64,000 bases of DNA from Manis javanica (lineage: Eukaryota; Chordata; Mammalia; Pholidota; Manidae). Position 1 is the stretch's first letter. Each line of letters starts with the position of its first letter. The stretch is from positions 163,405,401 through 163,469,400 of the forward strand of contig NC_133158.1 in the NCBI RefSeq assembly GCF_040802235.1. The letters run 5' to 3'. The notes under the pieces were generated by a model. The model was not told where the DNA came from. It did no database searches and was given only the letters and a program-made list of their open reading frames with translations. Of the stretch, positions 12,808-27,900 are shown piece after piece. Both the position numbers and the translations under genes were made by a program.

Positions 12808-15800
12808 TTATACTCCACAGATGAGTGAAATTATCTGGTATTTCTCTTTCTCCGCTTGGCTTGTTTCACTGAGCATAATACTCTCCAGCTCCATCCATGT
12901 TGCTGCAAATTGTAGGATTTTCCCTTTTCTTATGGCTGAGTAGTATTCCATTGTGTATATGTACCACATCTTCTTTATCCATTCACCTATCAATGGACAT
13001 TTAGGTTGCTTCCAATTCTTGGCTATTATAAATAGTGCTGCGATAAACATAGGGGTGCATTGGTCTTTCTCATACTTGATTGCTGCATTCTTAGGGTAAA
13101 TTCCTAGGAGTGCAATTCCTGGGTCAAATGGTAAGTCTATTTTGAGCATTTTGATGTACCTCCATACTGCTTTCCACAATGGTTGAACTAATTTACATTC
13201 CCACCAGCAGTGTAGGAGGGTTCCCCTTTCTCCACAGCCTCGCCAACATTTGTTGTTGTTTGTCTTTTGGATGGCAGCCATCCTTACTGGTGTGAGGTGA
13301 TACCTCATTGTAGTTTTAATTTGCATTTCTCTGATAATTAGCGATGTGGAGCATCTTTTCATGTGTCTGTTGGCCATCTGTATTTCTTTTTTGGAGAACC
13401 GTCTGTCTGTTCAGTTCCTATGCCCATTTTTTAATTGGGTTATTTGTTTTTTGTTTGTTGAGGCATGTGAGCTCTTTATATATTCTGGACGTCAAGCCTT
13501 TATTGGATGTGTCATTTTCAAATATATTCTCCCATACTGTAGGGTTCCTTTTTGTTCTATTGATGGTGTCTTTTGCTGTACAGAAGCTTTTCAGCTTAAT
13601 ATAGTCCCACTTGTTCATTTTTGCTGTTGTTTTCCTTGCCCGGGGAGATATGTTCAAGAAGAGGTCACTCATGTTTATGTCTAAGAGGTTTTTGCCTATG
13701 TTTTTTCCAAGAGTTTAATGGTTTCATGACTTACATTCAGGTCTTTGATCCATTTTGAGTTTACTTTTGTATATGGGGTTAGACAATGGTCCAGTTTCAT
13801 TCTCCCACATGTAGCTGTCCAGTTTTGCCAGCACCATCTGTTGAAGAGACTGTCATTTCGCCATTGTATGTCCATGGCTCCTTTATCAAATATTAATTGC
13901 CCATATATGTTTGGGTTAATGTCTGGATTCTCTAGTCTGTTCCATTGGTCTGTGGCTCTGTTCTTGTGCCAGTACCAAATTGTCTTGATTACTATGGCTT
14001 TATAATAGAGCTTGAAGTTGGGGAGTGAGATCCCCCCTACTTTATTCTTCTTTCTCAGGATTGCTTTGGCTATTCGGGGTCTTTGGTGGTTCCATATGAA
14101 TTTTTGAATTATTTGTTCCAGTTCATTGAAGAATGTTGCTGGTAGTTTCACAGGGATTGCATCAAATCTGTATATTGCTTTGGGCAGGATGGCCATTTTG
14201 ATGATATTAATTCTTCCTAGCCATGAGTATGGGATGCGTTTCCATCTGTTAGTGTCCCCTTTAATTTCTCTTAAGAGTGACTTGTAGTTTTCAGAGTATA
14301 AGTCTTTCACTTCTTTGGTTAGGTTTATTCCTAGGTATTTTATTTTTTTTTGATGCAATTGTGAATGGAGTTGTTTTCCTGATTTCTCTTTCTGTTGGTT
14401 CATTGTTAGTGTATAGGAAAGCCACAGATTTCTGTGTGTTGATTTTGTATCCTGCAACTTTGCTGTATTCCGATATCAGTTCTAGTAGTTTTGGGGTGGA
14501 GTCTTTAGGGTTTTTCATGTATAGTATCATGTCATCTGCAAATAGTGACAGTTTAACTTCTTCTTTACCAATCTGGATTCTTTGTATTTTTTTGTTTTGT
14601 CTGATTGCCGTGGCTAGGACCTCCAGTACTATGTTAAATAACAGTGGGGAGAGTGGGCATCCCTGTCTAGTTCTCAATCTCAGAGGAAAAGCTTTCAGCT
14701 TCTCGCTGTTCAATATAATGTTGGCTGTGGGTTTTTCATAGATGGCCTTTATTATGTTGAGGTACTTGCCCTCTATTCCCATTTTGCTGAGAGTTTTTAT
14801 CATGAATGGATGTTGAACTTTGTCAAATGCTTTTTCAGCATCTATGGAGATGATCATGTGGTTTTTGTCTTTCTTTTTGTTGATGTGGTGGATGATGTTG
14901 ATGGACTTTCGAATGTTGTGCCATCCTTGCATCCCTGAGATGAATCCCACTTGGTCATGGTGTTCAATCCTTTTGATGTATTTTTGAATTCGGTTTGCTA
15001 ATATTTTGTTGAGTATTTTTGCATCTACGTTCATCAGGGATATTAGTATGTAGTTTTCTTTTTTGGTGGGGTCTTTGCCTGGTTTTGGTATTAGGGTGAT
15101 GTTAGCTTCATAGAATGAGTTTGGGAGTATCCCCTCCTCTTCTATTTTTTGGAAAACTTTAAGGAGAATGGGTATTATGTCTTCCCTGTACGTCTGATAA
15201 AATTCTGAGGTAAATCCATCTGGCCCAGGGGTTTTGTTCTTTGGTAGTTTTTTGATTACCGATTCAATTTCGTTGCTGGTAATTGGTCTGTTTAGATTTT
15301 CTGTTTCTTTCTGGGTCAGTCTTGGAAGGTTGTATTTTTCTAGGAAGTTGTCCATTTCTCCTAGGTTTCCCAGCTTGTTAGCATATAGGTTTTCATAGTA
15401 TTCTCTAATAATTCTTTGTATTTCTTTGGGGTCTGTCATGATTTTTCCTTTCTCATTTCTGATACTGTTGATTTGTGTTGACTCTCTTTTCCTCTTAATA
15501 AGTCTGGCTAGAGGCTTGTCTATTTTGTTTATTTTCTCAAAGAACCAGCTCTTGTTTCATTGATTTTTACTATTGTTTTATTCTTCTCAATTTTATTCAT
15601 TTCTTCTCTGATCTTTATTATGTCCCTCCTTCTGCTGACCTTATGCCTCATTTGTTCTTCTTTTTCCAATTTCGATAACTGTGACATTAGACCTTTCATT
15701 TGGGATTGTTCTTCCTTTTTTAAATATGCTTGGATTGCTATATACTTTCCTCTTAAGACTGCTTTTGCTGTGTCCCACAGAAGTTGGGGCTTAGTGTTGT

Positions 15801-16662
15801 TGTTGTCGTTTGTTTCCATATATTGCTGGATCTCCATTTTGATTTGGTCATTGATCCATTGATTATTTAAGAGCGTGTTGATAAGCCTCCATGTGTTTGT
15901 GAGCCTTTTTGCTTTGTTTGTACAGTTTATTTCTAGTTTTATGCCTTTGTGGTCTGAAAAGTTGGTTGGTAGGATTTCAATCTTTTGGAATTTACTGAGG
16001 CTCTTTTTGTGGCCTAGTATGTGGTCTATTCTGGAGAATGTTCCATGTGCACTTGAGAAGAATGTGTATCCTGTTGCTTTTGGATGTAGAGTTCTGTAGA
16101 TGTCTATTAGGTCCATCTGTTGTAGTGTGTTGTTCAGTGCCTCTGTGTTCTTACTTATTTTCTGTCTGGTGGATCTGTCCTTTGGAGTGAGTGGTATGTT
16201 AAAGTCTCCCAAAATGAATGCATTGCATTTTATTTCCTCCTTTAATTCTGTTAGTGTTTGTTTCACATATATTGGTGCTCCTGTATTGGGTGCATATATG
16301 TTTATAATGGTTATATCCTCTTGTTGCACTGAGCCCTTTATCCTTATGTAATGTCCTTCTTTGTCTTTTGTTACTTTCTTTATTTTGAAGTCTGTTTTGT
16401 CTGATACCAGAATTGCAACACCTGCTTTCTTCTCTTTGTTGTTTGCCTGAAATGTCTTTTTCCATCCCTTGACTTTAAGTCTGTGCATGTCTTTGGGTTT
16501 GAGGTGGGTCTCTTGTAAGCAGCATATGGATGGATCTTGCTTTTTTATCCATTCTATAACTCTGTGTCTTTTGATTGGTGCATTCAGTCCATTTACATTT
16601 AGGGTGATTATTGAAAGGTATGAACTTATTGCCATTGCAGGCTTTGGATTTGTGGTTACCAA
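12808..16662 (-). pseudogene. L1-A ORF2 remnant (endonuclease/reverse transcriptase)
   Basis: Pieces in order on the - strand: 16662-15529 is the apurinic-type endonuclease with TLNVNGL, QETHL, GDFN and SDHKG motifs. Next, 15439-14291 is the reverse transcriptase with a normal SIDAEKAFD motif A and FADD motif. Then 14457-13696 and 13377-12808 carry the C-terminal part with the Cys-rich CWRGC...HCWWEC motif. At least three frame breaks (near 15500, 14300-14450 and 13400-13700) separate them, so this copy cannot make ORF2p. Confidence 0.92.
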
Positions 16663-16826
16663 AGGTTAAGGGTTCGCTTCTTTACTATCTCATTGTCTAA
16701 CTTAACTCACTTGTTGAGTTATTATAAACACAGTCTGATGATTATTTCTCTCCCTTCTTATTCCTCCTCCTCCCTTCTTCATATGTTGGGTGTTTTGTTC
16801 TGTGCTCTTTTTAGGAGTGCTCCCAT

Positions 16827-17687
16827 CTAGAGCAGTCCCTGTAAGATGCCCTGAAGAGGTGGTTTGTGGGAGGCAAATTCCCTCAACTTTTGCCTTTCTG
16901 GGAATTGTTTAATCCCTCCTTCATATTTAAATGATATTCGTGCTGGATACAGTAGTCTTGGTTCGAGGCCCTTCTGTTTCATTGCATTAAGTATATCATG
17001 CCATTCTCTTCTGGCCTGTAGGGTTTCTGTTGAGATGTCTGATGATAGCCTGATGGGTTTTCCTTTGTAGGTGACCTTTTTTTTCTCTCTGGCTGCCTTT
17101 AATACTTTGTCCTTGTCTTTGATCTTTGCCATTTTAATTATTATGTGTCTTGGTGTTGCCCTCCTTGAATCCCTTGTCATGGGAGTTCTGTGTACCTCTG
17201 TGGTCTAAGAGGCCATTTCTTCCCCTAGTTTGGGGAAGTTTTCGGCAATTATTTCTTCAAAGACACTTTCTATCCCTTTTTCTCTCTCTTCTTCTTCTGG
17301 TATTCCTATAATGCGTATATTGTTCCTTTTCGATTGGTCACTCAGCTCTCTTAGAATTCTTTCATTCCTGGAGATCCTTTTATCTCTCTCTGCATCAGCT
17401 TCTCTGCGTTCCTGTTCTCTGTTTTCTAGACCATTAATGGTTTCTTGCATCTCGTCCATTCTGTTTTGAAGCCCTTCCAGATCTTGTTTTATTTCTGTAT
17501 TCTCCTTCCTTAGTTCTTGCATATTTCTCTGCAAGTCCATCAGCATGGTTATGACTTTTGTTTTGAATTCTTTTTCAGGAAGACTGGCTAAATCTATCTC
17601 CCCAGGTTCCTTCTCAGGGGAAGATGTGGCAGATGCCGAAGCTGTCTGGGTTAGTCTTGTCTGGATCATATTTTTTTGCCTTTTCAT
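16827..17687 (-). pseudogene. L1-A ORF1 with a single nonsense codon
   Basis: It encodes the L1 RNA-binding chaperone: an N-terminal segment, a coiled coil with LEGLQNRMDEM, an RRM-like core (NNIRIIGIPEEEE) and a C-terminal domain ending PPLQGILQGLL. One stop (TAG, complement of 17205-17207) replaces a Gln that is CAG in L1-B. The frame is otherwise open from 17687 to 16827, so one C-to-T change appears to be the only lesion. Confidence 0.88.
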
Positions 17688-18477
17688 GTTGACAGGTGCT
17701 ATTGACTGTCAGCTGGGAGGACCAAACTTTTCACTTGCTACTGGCCTTTCTTTACTGGGACAACTGCAACCCCTAGTGGCCTGTGTTGGGTAATCACGTG
17801 TAGGCTGGGTCTTTGTGTCTTGCCCAGCCAAAGTATAGGAATTTTCCTTTCTGCCTTTCTGTGGGCGTGTTTTGCCTTAGGCTGTTTCTCTGCTTTCGCA
17901 GCGCCGGGAGGGGTAATGGATGGAGGGGGGGGGCTGTTTGGCTGTTTACCTCCATGAGGGATCTCAGAGCTGTTGCCCAGGGGGTTAATGCACCTGGTTT
18001 TCCCTGTAATTTCCAGCCACTGAGCTGTGACCTGTGTTGTTTCCATCTAGCTGTTAAATCCCTGTCCCTTTAAGACTTTCAAAGAGCACTGGCTTTTCTT
18101 TGTCACAGGGGCATCAGCTTCAAAACCCGCTCAGAGGTCTTGCTGCCCTATTTCCCTAGTTTCCAGCCCTCCACGCATGCACTGTGTCTGCGCTCTGGTG
18201 CGGGTGGCTGGGGCTGGGTGTTTAGCAGTCCTGGGCTCCCTCTCCCTCCTGCCAAGAGCTGGGGGAAGGTGTGCTGGGGTCCCACTGGCCGGGGCTTTTA
18301 TCTTACCCCTTTCACCAGGTGCTGGGCTCTCACACATGTCGATGTAGTCAGGCTGTTGTCCTGTGTCTTCTGGTCTCTCTTTTAGGATTAGTTGTATTTG
18401 TTGTATTTTCAAAAATATATGTGTTTTTGGGAAGAGATTCCCACTGTCCTACTCATGCCGCCATGTTGGCTCCGCCT

Positions 18478-18493
18478 CAGTGGACTCATTCTT
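18478..18493. repeat. Target-site duplication, copy 4 of 4
   Basis: CAGTGGACTCATTCTT followed by AAAAGG. This right-hand copy keeps the intact TT/AAAA endonuclease site, so it could be reused after each insertion. Confidence 0.88.
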
Positions 18494-21680
<3,187 letters not shown>

Positions 21681-21689
21681 TCTTAAGAA

Positions 21690-22085
21690 AATGATTCAAA
21701 ATTCAGATGAAGATTCCTGCCCAAAGTGTTCATTGCACCATTATTTATGAGTGCAAAATTAGAAACAACCTAAGTTTTCAACTACAGAAGAATTAAATAA
21801 TTTATGGGGCAGTTATTAAAATGGTGCTTTACTGAATTTTTAATGATAATAGGCAATATGTAAAATATAGTAAGTGAAAGAAAACAGGAATCAAAGCAGT
21901 ATAAACCAAATTATACATATTTGTGTGTTTGTGTGTATTCCAAAACTGGAAAGAATAATGAATAATTAACCAAATTGTGGGATTATAAGTGATACTTACT
22001 TTCTTCCCTTACACCTTTCCTGTATTTCCCGAGTTTTACAATGAGTGTTTGTTTTACTAATCACAAAAAAGTAAGTTAATTTCTA
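21690..22085 (+). mobile_element. Ancient L1 3'-end fragment
   Basis: The segment 'gttcattgcaccattatttatgagtgcaaaattagaaacaacc', then 'gtgggattataagtgatacttactttcttcccttac' and 'cctgtatttcccgagttttacaatgagtgtt' is the L1M-type 3' terminal order. Confidence 0.7.
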
Positions 22086-22280
22086 TTAATAAGTTATATA
22101 AATATATCAAAAGTTTTATAAGTATAAATATGTAAAAATAACTAAATTAAACAAATTCATAAAATTTAAAAGTTTATATGCTAATAAGAGTAATTATAAA
22201 TTAATTTTATAAATAAAATGAAAGTTCAGTTTATTAAAATTAAATGAAGCATGCAAGATCTGTTAAAAATATAATTATAA
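22086..22280. repeat. AT-rich low-complexity stretch
   Basis: About 180 bp almost entirely A and T, ending at the 5' boundary of L1-B. No target duplication for L1-B could be identified in it. Confidence 0.7.
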
Positions 22281-23925
22281 GGGCGGAGCCAGGATGGCGG
22301 CGTGAGTAGAGCAGTGGAAATCTCCTCCCCAAAACACATAGAGCTATGAAAATATAACAAAGAAAAATCTTCCTAAAATAGAGACCACAGGACACAGGAC
22401 AACATCCAGACCACATCCACACCTGCAAGAACCCAGCGCCTTGTGAAGGGGGTAAGATACAAGCCCCAGCCTGGCGGGACCCGAGCGCCCCTCCCCCCGG
22501 CTCCCGGCGGGTGGAGAGAAACCGGAGCGGTTTTTTTTTTTTTTTTTTTTGGCGAGCGCTTTTTGGAAGCCTTAGAGGGACGGGCCCCCGTTGCTGGGGA
22601 GGCAGGGTGGCGGGACCGGTGAGGAGGTGCCTGGGAACGGCGCCGGAGAACAAAGAATATCCCGCGTTTCTCCCTGCGAGACCGGGGGGCGGGTGCCTGA
22701 GACCGGTGCCTGAGGACGGAGGAGGTCGCGCGTTTTTCCCCTTTTTTTTTTTTTTTTCTTCTCTTTTTGGCGAGCGCTTTTTGGAAGCCTTGAAGGGACG
22801 GGGACCCCAGTGCTAGGGAGGCACGGTGGCGGGACTGGTGAGCGGGTGGCTGGGACCGGCGCCTGAGGACAAAGAATATCCCCCGTTTTTCCCTGCGGGA
22901 CCGGTGGGCGGGTGCCTGAGACCGGCACTTGAGGACAGAGGAAATCGCGCGTTTTTCCCCTTTTTTTTTTTTCTCTTTTCTGCGAGTGCTTTTTGGAAGC
23001 CTAAAAGGGACAGGGACCCCGGTGCTAGGGAGGCAGGGCGGCGGGACTGGTGAGCGGGTGCCTGGGACCGGCACCTGAGGACAAAGAATATCCCGCATTT
23101 TTCCCTGTGGGACCGGTGGGTGGGTGCCTGAGACCAGCACCTGAGGACGGAAGAAATCGCGCGTTTTTCCCCTTTTTTTTCTCTCTTTTTGCCGAGTGCT
23201 TTTTGGAAGCCTTGAAGGGACAGGGACCCCGGTGCTAGGGAGGCAGGGCAGCGGGACTGGTGAGCGGGTGCGTGGGACCAGTGCCTGAGGACAAAGAATA
23301 TTGAGCGTTCCTTCCCTGCGGGACCGGTGGGTGGGTGCTTTTTGGAAGCCTTGAAAGGACAGGGACCCTGGTGCTAGGGAGACAGGGCAGCAGGACCAGT
23401 GAGCGGGTGCCTGGGACCGGCACCTGAGGACAAAAAAAAAAAAAAAAAAAAAAAATCGCTTGTTTTTTCCTTTTTTTTCCTTTTTTTTTTTTCTCTTTCT
23501 TTCTGTTCCCTCTCTCATTGTTGCTGTTGTTGTTTTGGTTTGGAGAGTGCTTTTTGGAAATCTTAAAGGGGCAGGACAGGTCACTTAGACCAGAGGCAGG
23601 GAATCTGGGGATCTCTGGGCACTCTAACCCCCTGGGCAGCAGGGAGCACAGAGGCCCCTTACAGAGATAAATAGTCTCCTGGCTGCTCCCCCTCCAACGG
23701 GGCTCCACCATTTTGGAGGAACAGCCCCAGCCAGGCCAAGCCCACAGCAACAGCGGAGATAAACCCCAAAGCAACTGGGCAGGAAGCAGAAGCCCTGTCT
23801 GCGCACAGCTGCCCAGCACAAGCCACTAGAGGTCGCTATTCTCCCAGGAAAAGGCTACAAACCAACAAGAAGGGAAGCTCTTCCAGCGGTCACTTGTACC
23901 AGCTCTGCAAACTATCTCTATCACC
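22281..23925 (+). promoter_or_regulatory. L1-B 5' UTR promoter region built from tandem monomers
   Basis: Units begin with a GGCGAGYGCTTTTTGGAAGC-like phrase at 22551, 22769, about 22981, 23191, about 23330 (shortened) and about 23541. Spacing is about 210-218 bp except for one 139-bp unit. Each unit has a T-rich run, a GGACCCCGGTGCTAGGGAGG block, a TGAGCGGGTGCCTGGGACCGG block and a CAAAGAATATCCC block. This is similar in principle to rodent L1 monomer promoters. L1-A and L1-C lack these units. Confidence 0.85.
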
Positions 23926-24816
23926 ATGAAAAGGCAAAACTACAGGCAGACAAAGATCACAGAGACAACACCTGAGAAGGAGACAGACCTAACTAGTCTT
24001 CCTGAAAAAGAATTCAAAATAAAAATCATGAACATGCTGACAGAGATGCAGAAAAAAATGCAAGAGCAATGGGATGAGATGCAGAGAAAAATGCAAGAGC
24101 AGTGGGATGAAGTCCGGAAGGAGATCACAGATGTCAGGAAAGAGATCACAGAAGTGAAACAATCCCTGGAAGGATTTATAAGCAGAATGGATAAGATGCA
24201 AGAGGCCATTGAAGGAATAGAAGCCAGAGAACAGGAACGTATAGAAGCTGACATAGAGAGAGATAAAAGGATCTCCAGGAATGAAACAACACTAAGAGAA
24301 ATATGTGACCAATACAAAAGGAAAAACATTCGTATTATAGGGATACCAGAAGAGGAAGAAAGAGGAAAAGGGATAGAAAGTGTCTTTGAAGAAATAATTG
24401 CTGAAAACTTCCCCAAACTGGGGGAGGAAATAATCGAACAGACCATGGAATTATACAGAACCCCCAACAGAAAGGATCCAAGGAGGACAACACCAAGACA
24501 CATAATAATTAAAATGGCAAGGATCAAGGACAAGGAAAGAGTTTTAAAGGCAGCTAGAGAGAAAAAGGTCACCTATAAAGGAAAACCAATCAGGCTAACA
24601 TCAGACTTCTCAACAGAAACCCTACAGGCCAGAAGAGAATGGCATGATATACTTAATGCAATGAAACAGAAGGGCCTTGAACCAAGGATACTGTATCCAG
24701 CACGACTATCATTTAAATATGATGGTGGGATCAAACAATTCCCAGACAAGCAAAAGCTGAGGGAATTTGCTTCCCACAAACCACCTCTACAGGGCATCCT
24801 ACAGGGACTGCTCTAG
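23926..24816 (+). CDS. L1-B ORF1p, RNA-binding chaperone
   Basis: 296 codons, complete. ORF1p trimerises through a coiled coil and packages L1 RNA. Here the coiled coil spans roughly residues 35-115, the RRM-like core begins near residue 132 (KNIRIIGIPEEEE) and the C-terminal domain runs from about 225 to the end (PPLQGILQGLL). The ATG at 23926 follows an 'atcacc' context and gives an N-terminus like the other L1 ORF1s in the window. The coiled coil contains two in-frame micro-duplications: 33 bp (24046-24078 and 24079-24111) and 21 bp (24112-24132 and 24133-24153), adding 11 and 7 residues, which keep the coiled-coil register. L1-A and L1-C lack them. Confidence 0.95.
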   Translation: MKRQNYRQTKITETTPEKETDLTSLPEKEFKIKIMNMLTEMQKKMQEQWDEMQRKMQEQWDEVRKEITDVRKEITEVKQSLEGFISRMDKMQEAIEGIEAREQERIEADIERDKRISRNETTLREICDQYKRKNIRIIGIPEEEERGKGIESVFEEIIAENFPKLGEEIIEQTMELYRTPNRKDPRRTTPRHIIIKMARIKDKERVLKAAREKKVTYKGKPIRLTSDFSTETLQARREWHDILNAMKQKGLEPRILYPARLSFKYDGGIKQFPDKQKLREFASHKPPLQGILQGLL

Positions 24817-24984
24817 ATGGGAGCACCCCTAAAAAGAGCACAGAACAAAACACACAACATATGAAGAATGGAGGAGGAGGAATAAGAAGGGAGAGAAGAA
24901 AAGAATCTCCAGACAGTGTATATAACAGCTCAATAAGCGAGCTAAGTTAGGCAGTAAGATACTAAAGAAGCTAACCTTGAACCT

Positions 24985-27900
24985 TTGGTAACCATGAATC
25001 TAAAGCCTGCAATGGCAATAAGTACATATCTTTCAATAGTCACCCTAAATGTAAATGGACTTAATGCACCAATCAAAAGACATAGAGTAATAGAATGGAT
25101 AAAAAAGCAAGACCTATCTATATGCTGCTTACAAGAAACTCACCTTAAACCCAAAGATAAGCATAGACTAAAAGTCAAGGGATGGAAAAACATATTTCAG
25201 GCAAACAACAGTGAGAAGAAAGCAGGGGTTGCAGTACTAATATCAGACAAAATAGACTTCAAAACAAAGAAAGTAACAAGAGATAAAAAAGGCCACTACA
25301 TAATGATAAAGGGCTCAGTCCAACAAGAGGATATAACCATTCTAAATATATATGCACCCAATACAGGAGCACCAGCATATGTGAAGCAAATACTAACAGA
25401 ACTAAAGAGGGAAATAGACTGCAATGCATTCATTGTAGGAGACTTCAACACACCACTCACCCCAAAGGATAGATCCACCAGGCAGAAAATAAGTAAAGAC
25501 ACACAGGCACTGAACAACACACTAGAACAGATGGACCTAATAGACATCTATAGAACTTTACATCCAAAAGCAACAGGATATACATTCTTCTCAAGTGCAC
25601 ATGGAACATTCTCCAGAATAGACCACATACTAGCTCACAAAAAGAGCCTCAGTAAATTCCACAATATTGAAATTCTACCAACCAATTTTTCAGACCACAA
25701 AGGTATGAAAGTAGAAATAAATTCTACAAAGAAAACAAAAAGGCTCACAAACACATGGAGGCTTAACAACATGCTACTAAATAATCAATGGATCAATGAA
25801 CAAATCAAAATAGAGATCAAGGAATATATAGAAACAAATGACAACAACAACACTAAGCCCCAACTTCTGTGGGATGCAGCGAAAGCAGTCTTAAGAGGAA
25901 AGTATATAGCAATCCAGGCACACTTGAAGAAGGAAGAACAATCCCAAATGAATAGTCTAACATCACAATTATTAAAACTGGAAAAAGAAGAACAAATGAG
26001 GCCTAAAGTCAGCAGAAGGAGGGACATAATAAAGATCAGAGAAGAAATAAACAAAATTGAGAAGAATAAAACAATAGCAAAAATCAACGAAACCAAGAGC
26101 TGGTTCTTTGAGAAAATAAACAAAATAGATAAGCCTCTAGCCCAACTTATTAAGAGAAAAAGAGAGTCAACACAAATCAACATAATCAGAAATGAGAATG
26201 GAAAAATCACGACAGACTCCACAGAAATACAAAGAATTATTAAAGACTACTATGAAAACCTATATGCCAACAAGCTGGAAAACCTAGAAGAAATGGACAA
26301 CTTCCTAGAAAAATACAACCTCCCAAGACTGACCAAGGAAGAAACACAAAAGTTAAACAAACCAATTACAAGCAAAGAAATTGAAACAGTAATCAAAAAA
26401 CTACCCAAGAACAAAACCCCGGGGCCGGACGGATTTACCTCGGAATTTTATCAGACACACAGAGAAGACATAATACCCATTCTCCTTAAAGTGTTCCACA
26501 AAATAGAAGAAGAGGGAATACTCCCAAACTCATTCTATGAAGCCAACATCACCCTAATACCAAAACCAGGAAAAGACCCCACCAAAAAAGAAAATTACAG
26601 ACCAATATCCCTGATGAATGTAGATGCAAAAATACTCAATAAAATATTAGCAAACAGAATTCAACAGTATATCAAAAGGATCATACACCATGACCAAGTG
26701 GGGTTCATCCCAGGGATGCAAGGATGGTACAACATTCGAAAGTCCATCAACATCATCCACCACATCAACAAAAAGAAAGACAAAAACCACATGATCATCT
26801 CCAAAGATGCTGAAAAAGCATTTGACAAAATTCAACATCCATTCATGATAAAAACTCTCAGCAAAATGGGAATAGAGGGCAAGTACCTCAACATAATAAA
26901 GGCCATATATGATAAACCCACAGCCAGCATTATACTGAACAGCGAGAAGCTGAAAGCATTTCCACTGAGATCGGGAACGAGACAGGGATGCCCACTCTCC
27001 CCACTGTTATTTAACATAGTACTGGAGGTCCTAGCCACGGCAATCAGACAAAACAAAGAAATACAAGGAATCCAGATTGGTAAAGAAGAAGTTAAACTGT
27101 CACTATTTGCAGATGATATGATACTGTACATAAAAAACCCTAAAGGCTCCACTCCAAAACTACTAGAACTGATATCGGAATACAGCAAAGTTGCAGGATA
27201 CAAAATCAACACACAGAAATCTGTAGCTTTCCTATACACTAACAACGAATCAATAGAAAGAGAAATCAGGAAAACAATTCCATTCACCATTGCATCAAAA
27301 AGAATAAAATACCTAGGAATAAACCTAACCAAGGAAGTGAAAGACTTATACTCTGAAAACTACAAGTCACTCTTAAGAGAAATTAAAGGGGACACTAATA
27401 AGTGGAAACTCATCCCATGCTCATGGCTAGGAAGAATTAATATCGTCAAAATGGCCATCCTGCCGAAAGCAATATACAAATTTGATGCAATCCCTCTCAA
27501 ATTACCAGCAACATTCTTCAATGAATTGGAACAAATAATTCAAAAATTCATATGGAAACACCAAAGACCCCGAATAGCCAAAGCAATCCTGAAAAAGAAG
27601 AATAAAGTAGGGGGGATCTCACTCCCCAACTTCAAGCTCTACTACAAAGCCATAGTAATCAAGACAATTTGGTACTGGCACAAGAACAGAGCCACAGACC
27701 AGTGGAACAGATTAGAGACCCCAGAAATTAACCCAAACATATATGGTCAATTAATATTTGATAAAGGAGCCATGGACATACAATGGCAAAATGACAGTCT
27801 CTTCAACAGATGGTGCTGGCAAAACTGGACAGCTACATGTAGGAGAATGAAACTGGACCATTGTCTAACCCCATATACAAAGGTAAACTCAAAATGGATC

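Larger units (their letters stand above)
12459..18477 (-). mobile_element. Full-length antisense L1 (L1-A) in TRIM42 intron 2
   Basis: The - strand shows all L1 parts: 5' UTR (18477-17688) starting GGCGGAGCCAACATGGCGGC, ORF1 remnant (17687-16827), ORF2 remnant (16662-about 12808) and 3' UTR with an A-rich tail (about 12807-12459). The 5' end abuts target duplication copy 4, and the 3' end continues without a break into the env-LTR module, so L1 and module share one pair of target duplications. Both ORFs carry stops or frameshifts. It lies antisense to TRIM42. Confidence 0.92.

Noticed and set aside
22240..22653. 137-codon minus-strand frame at the L1-B 5' end
   Set aside because: It is low-complexity L1 5' UTR sequence and overlaps the L1 boundary.
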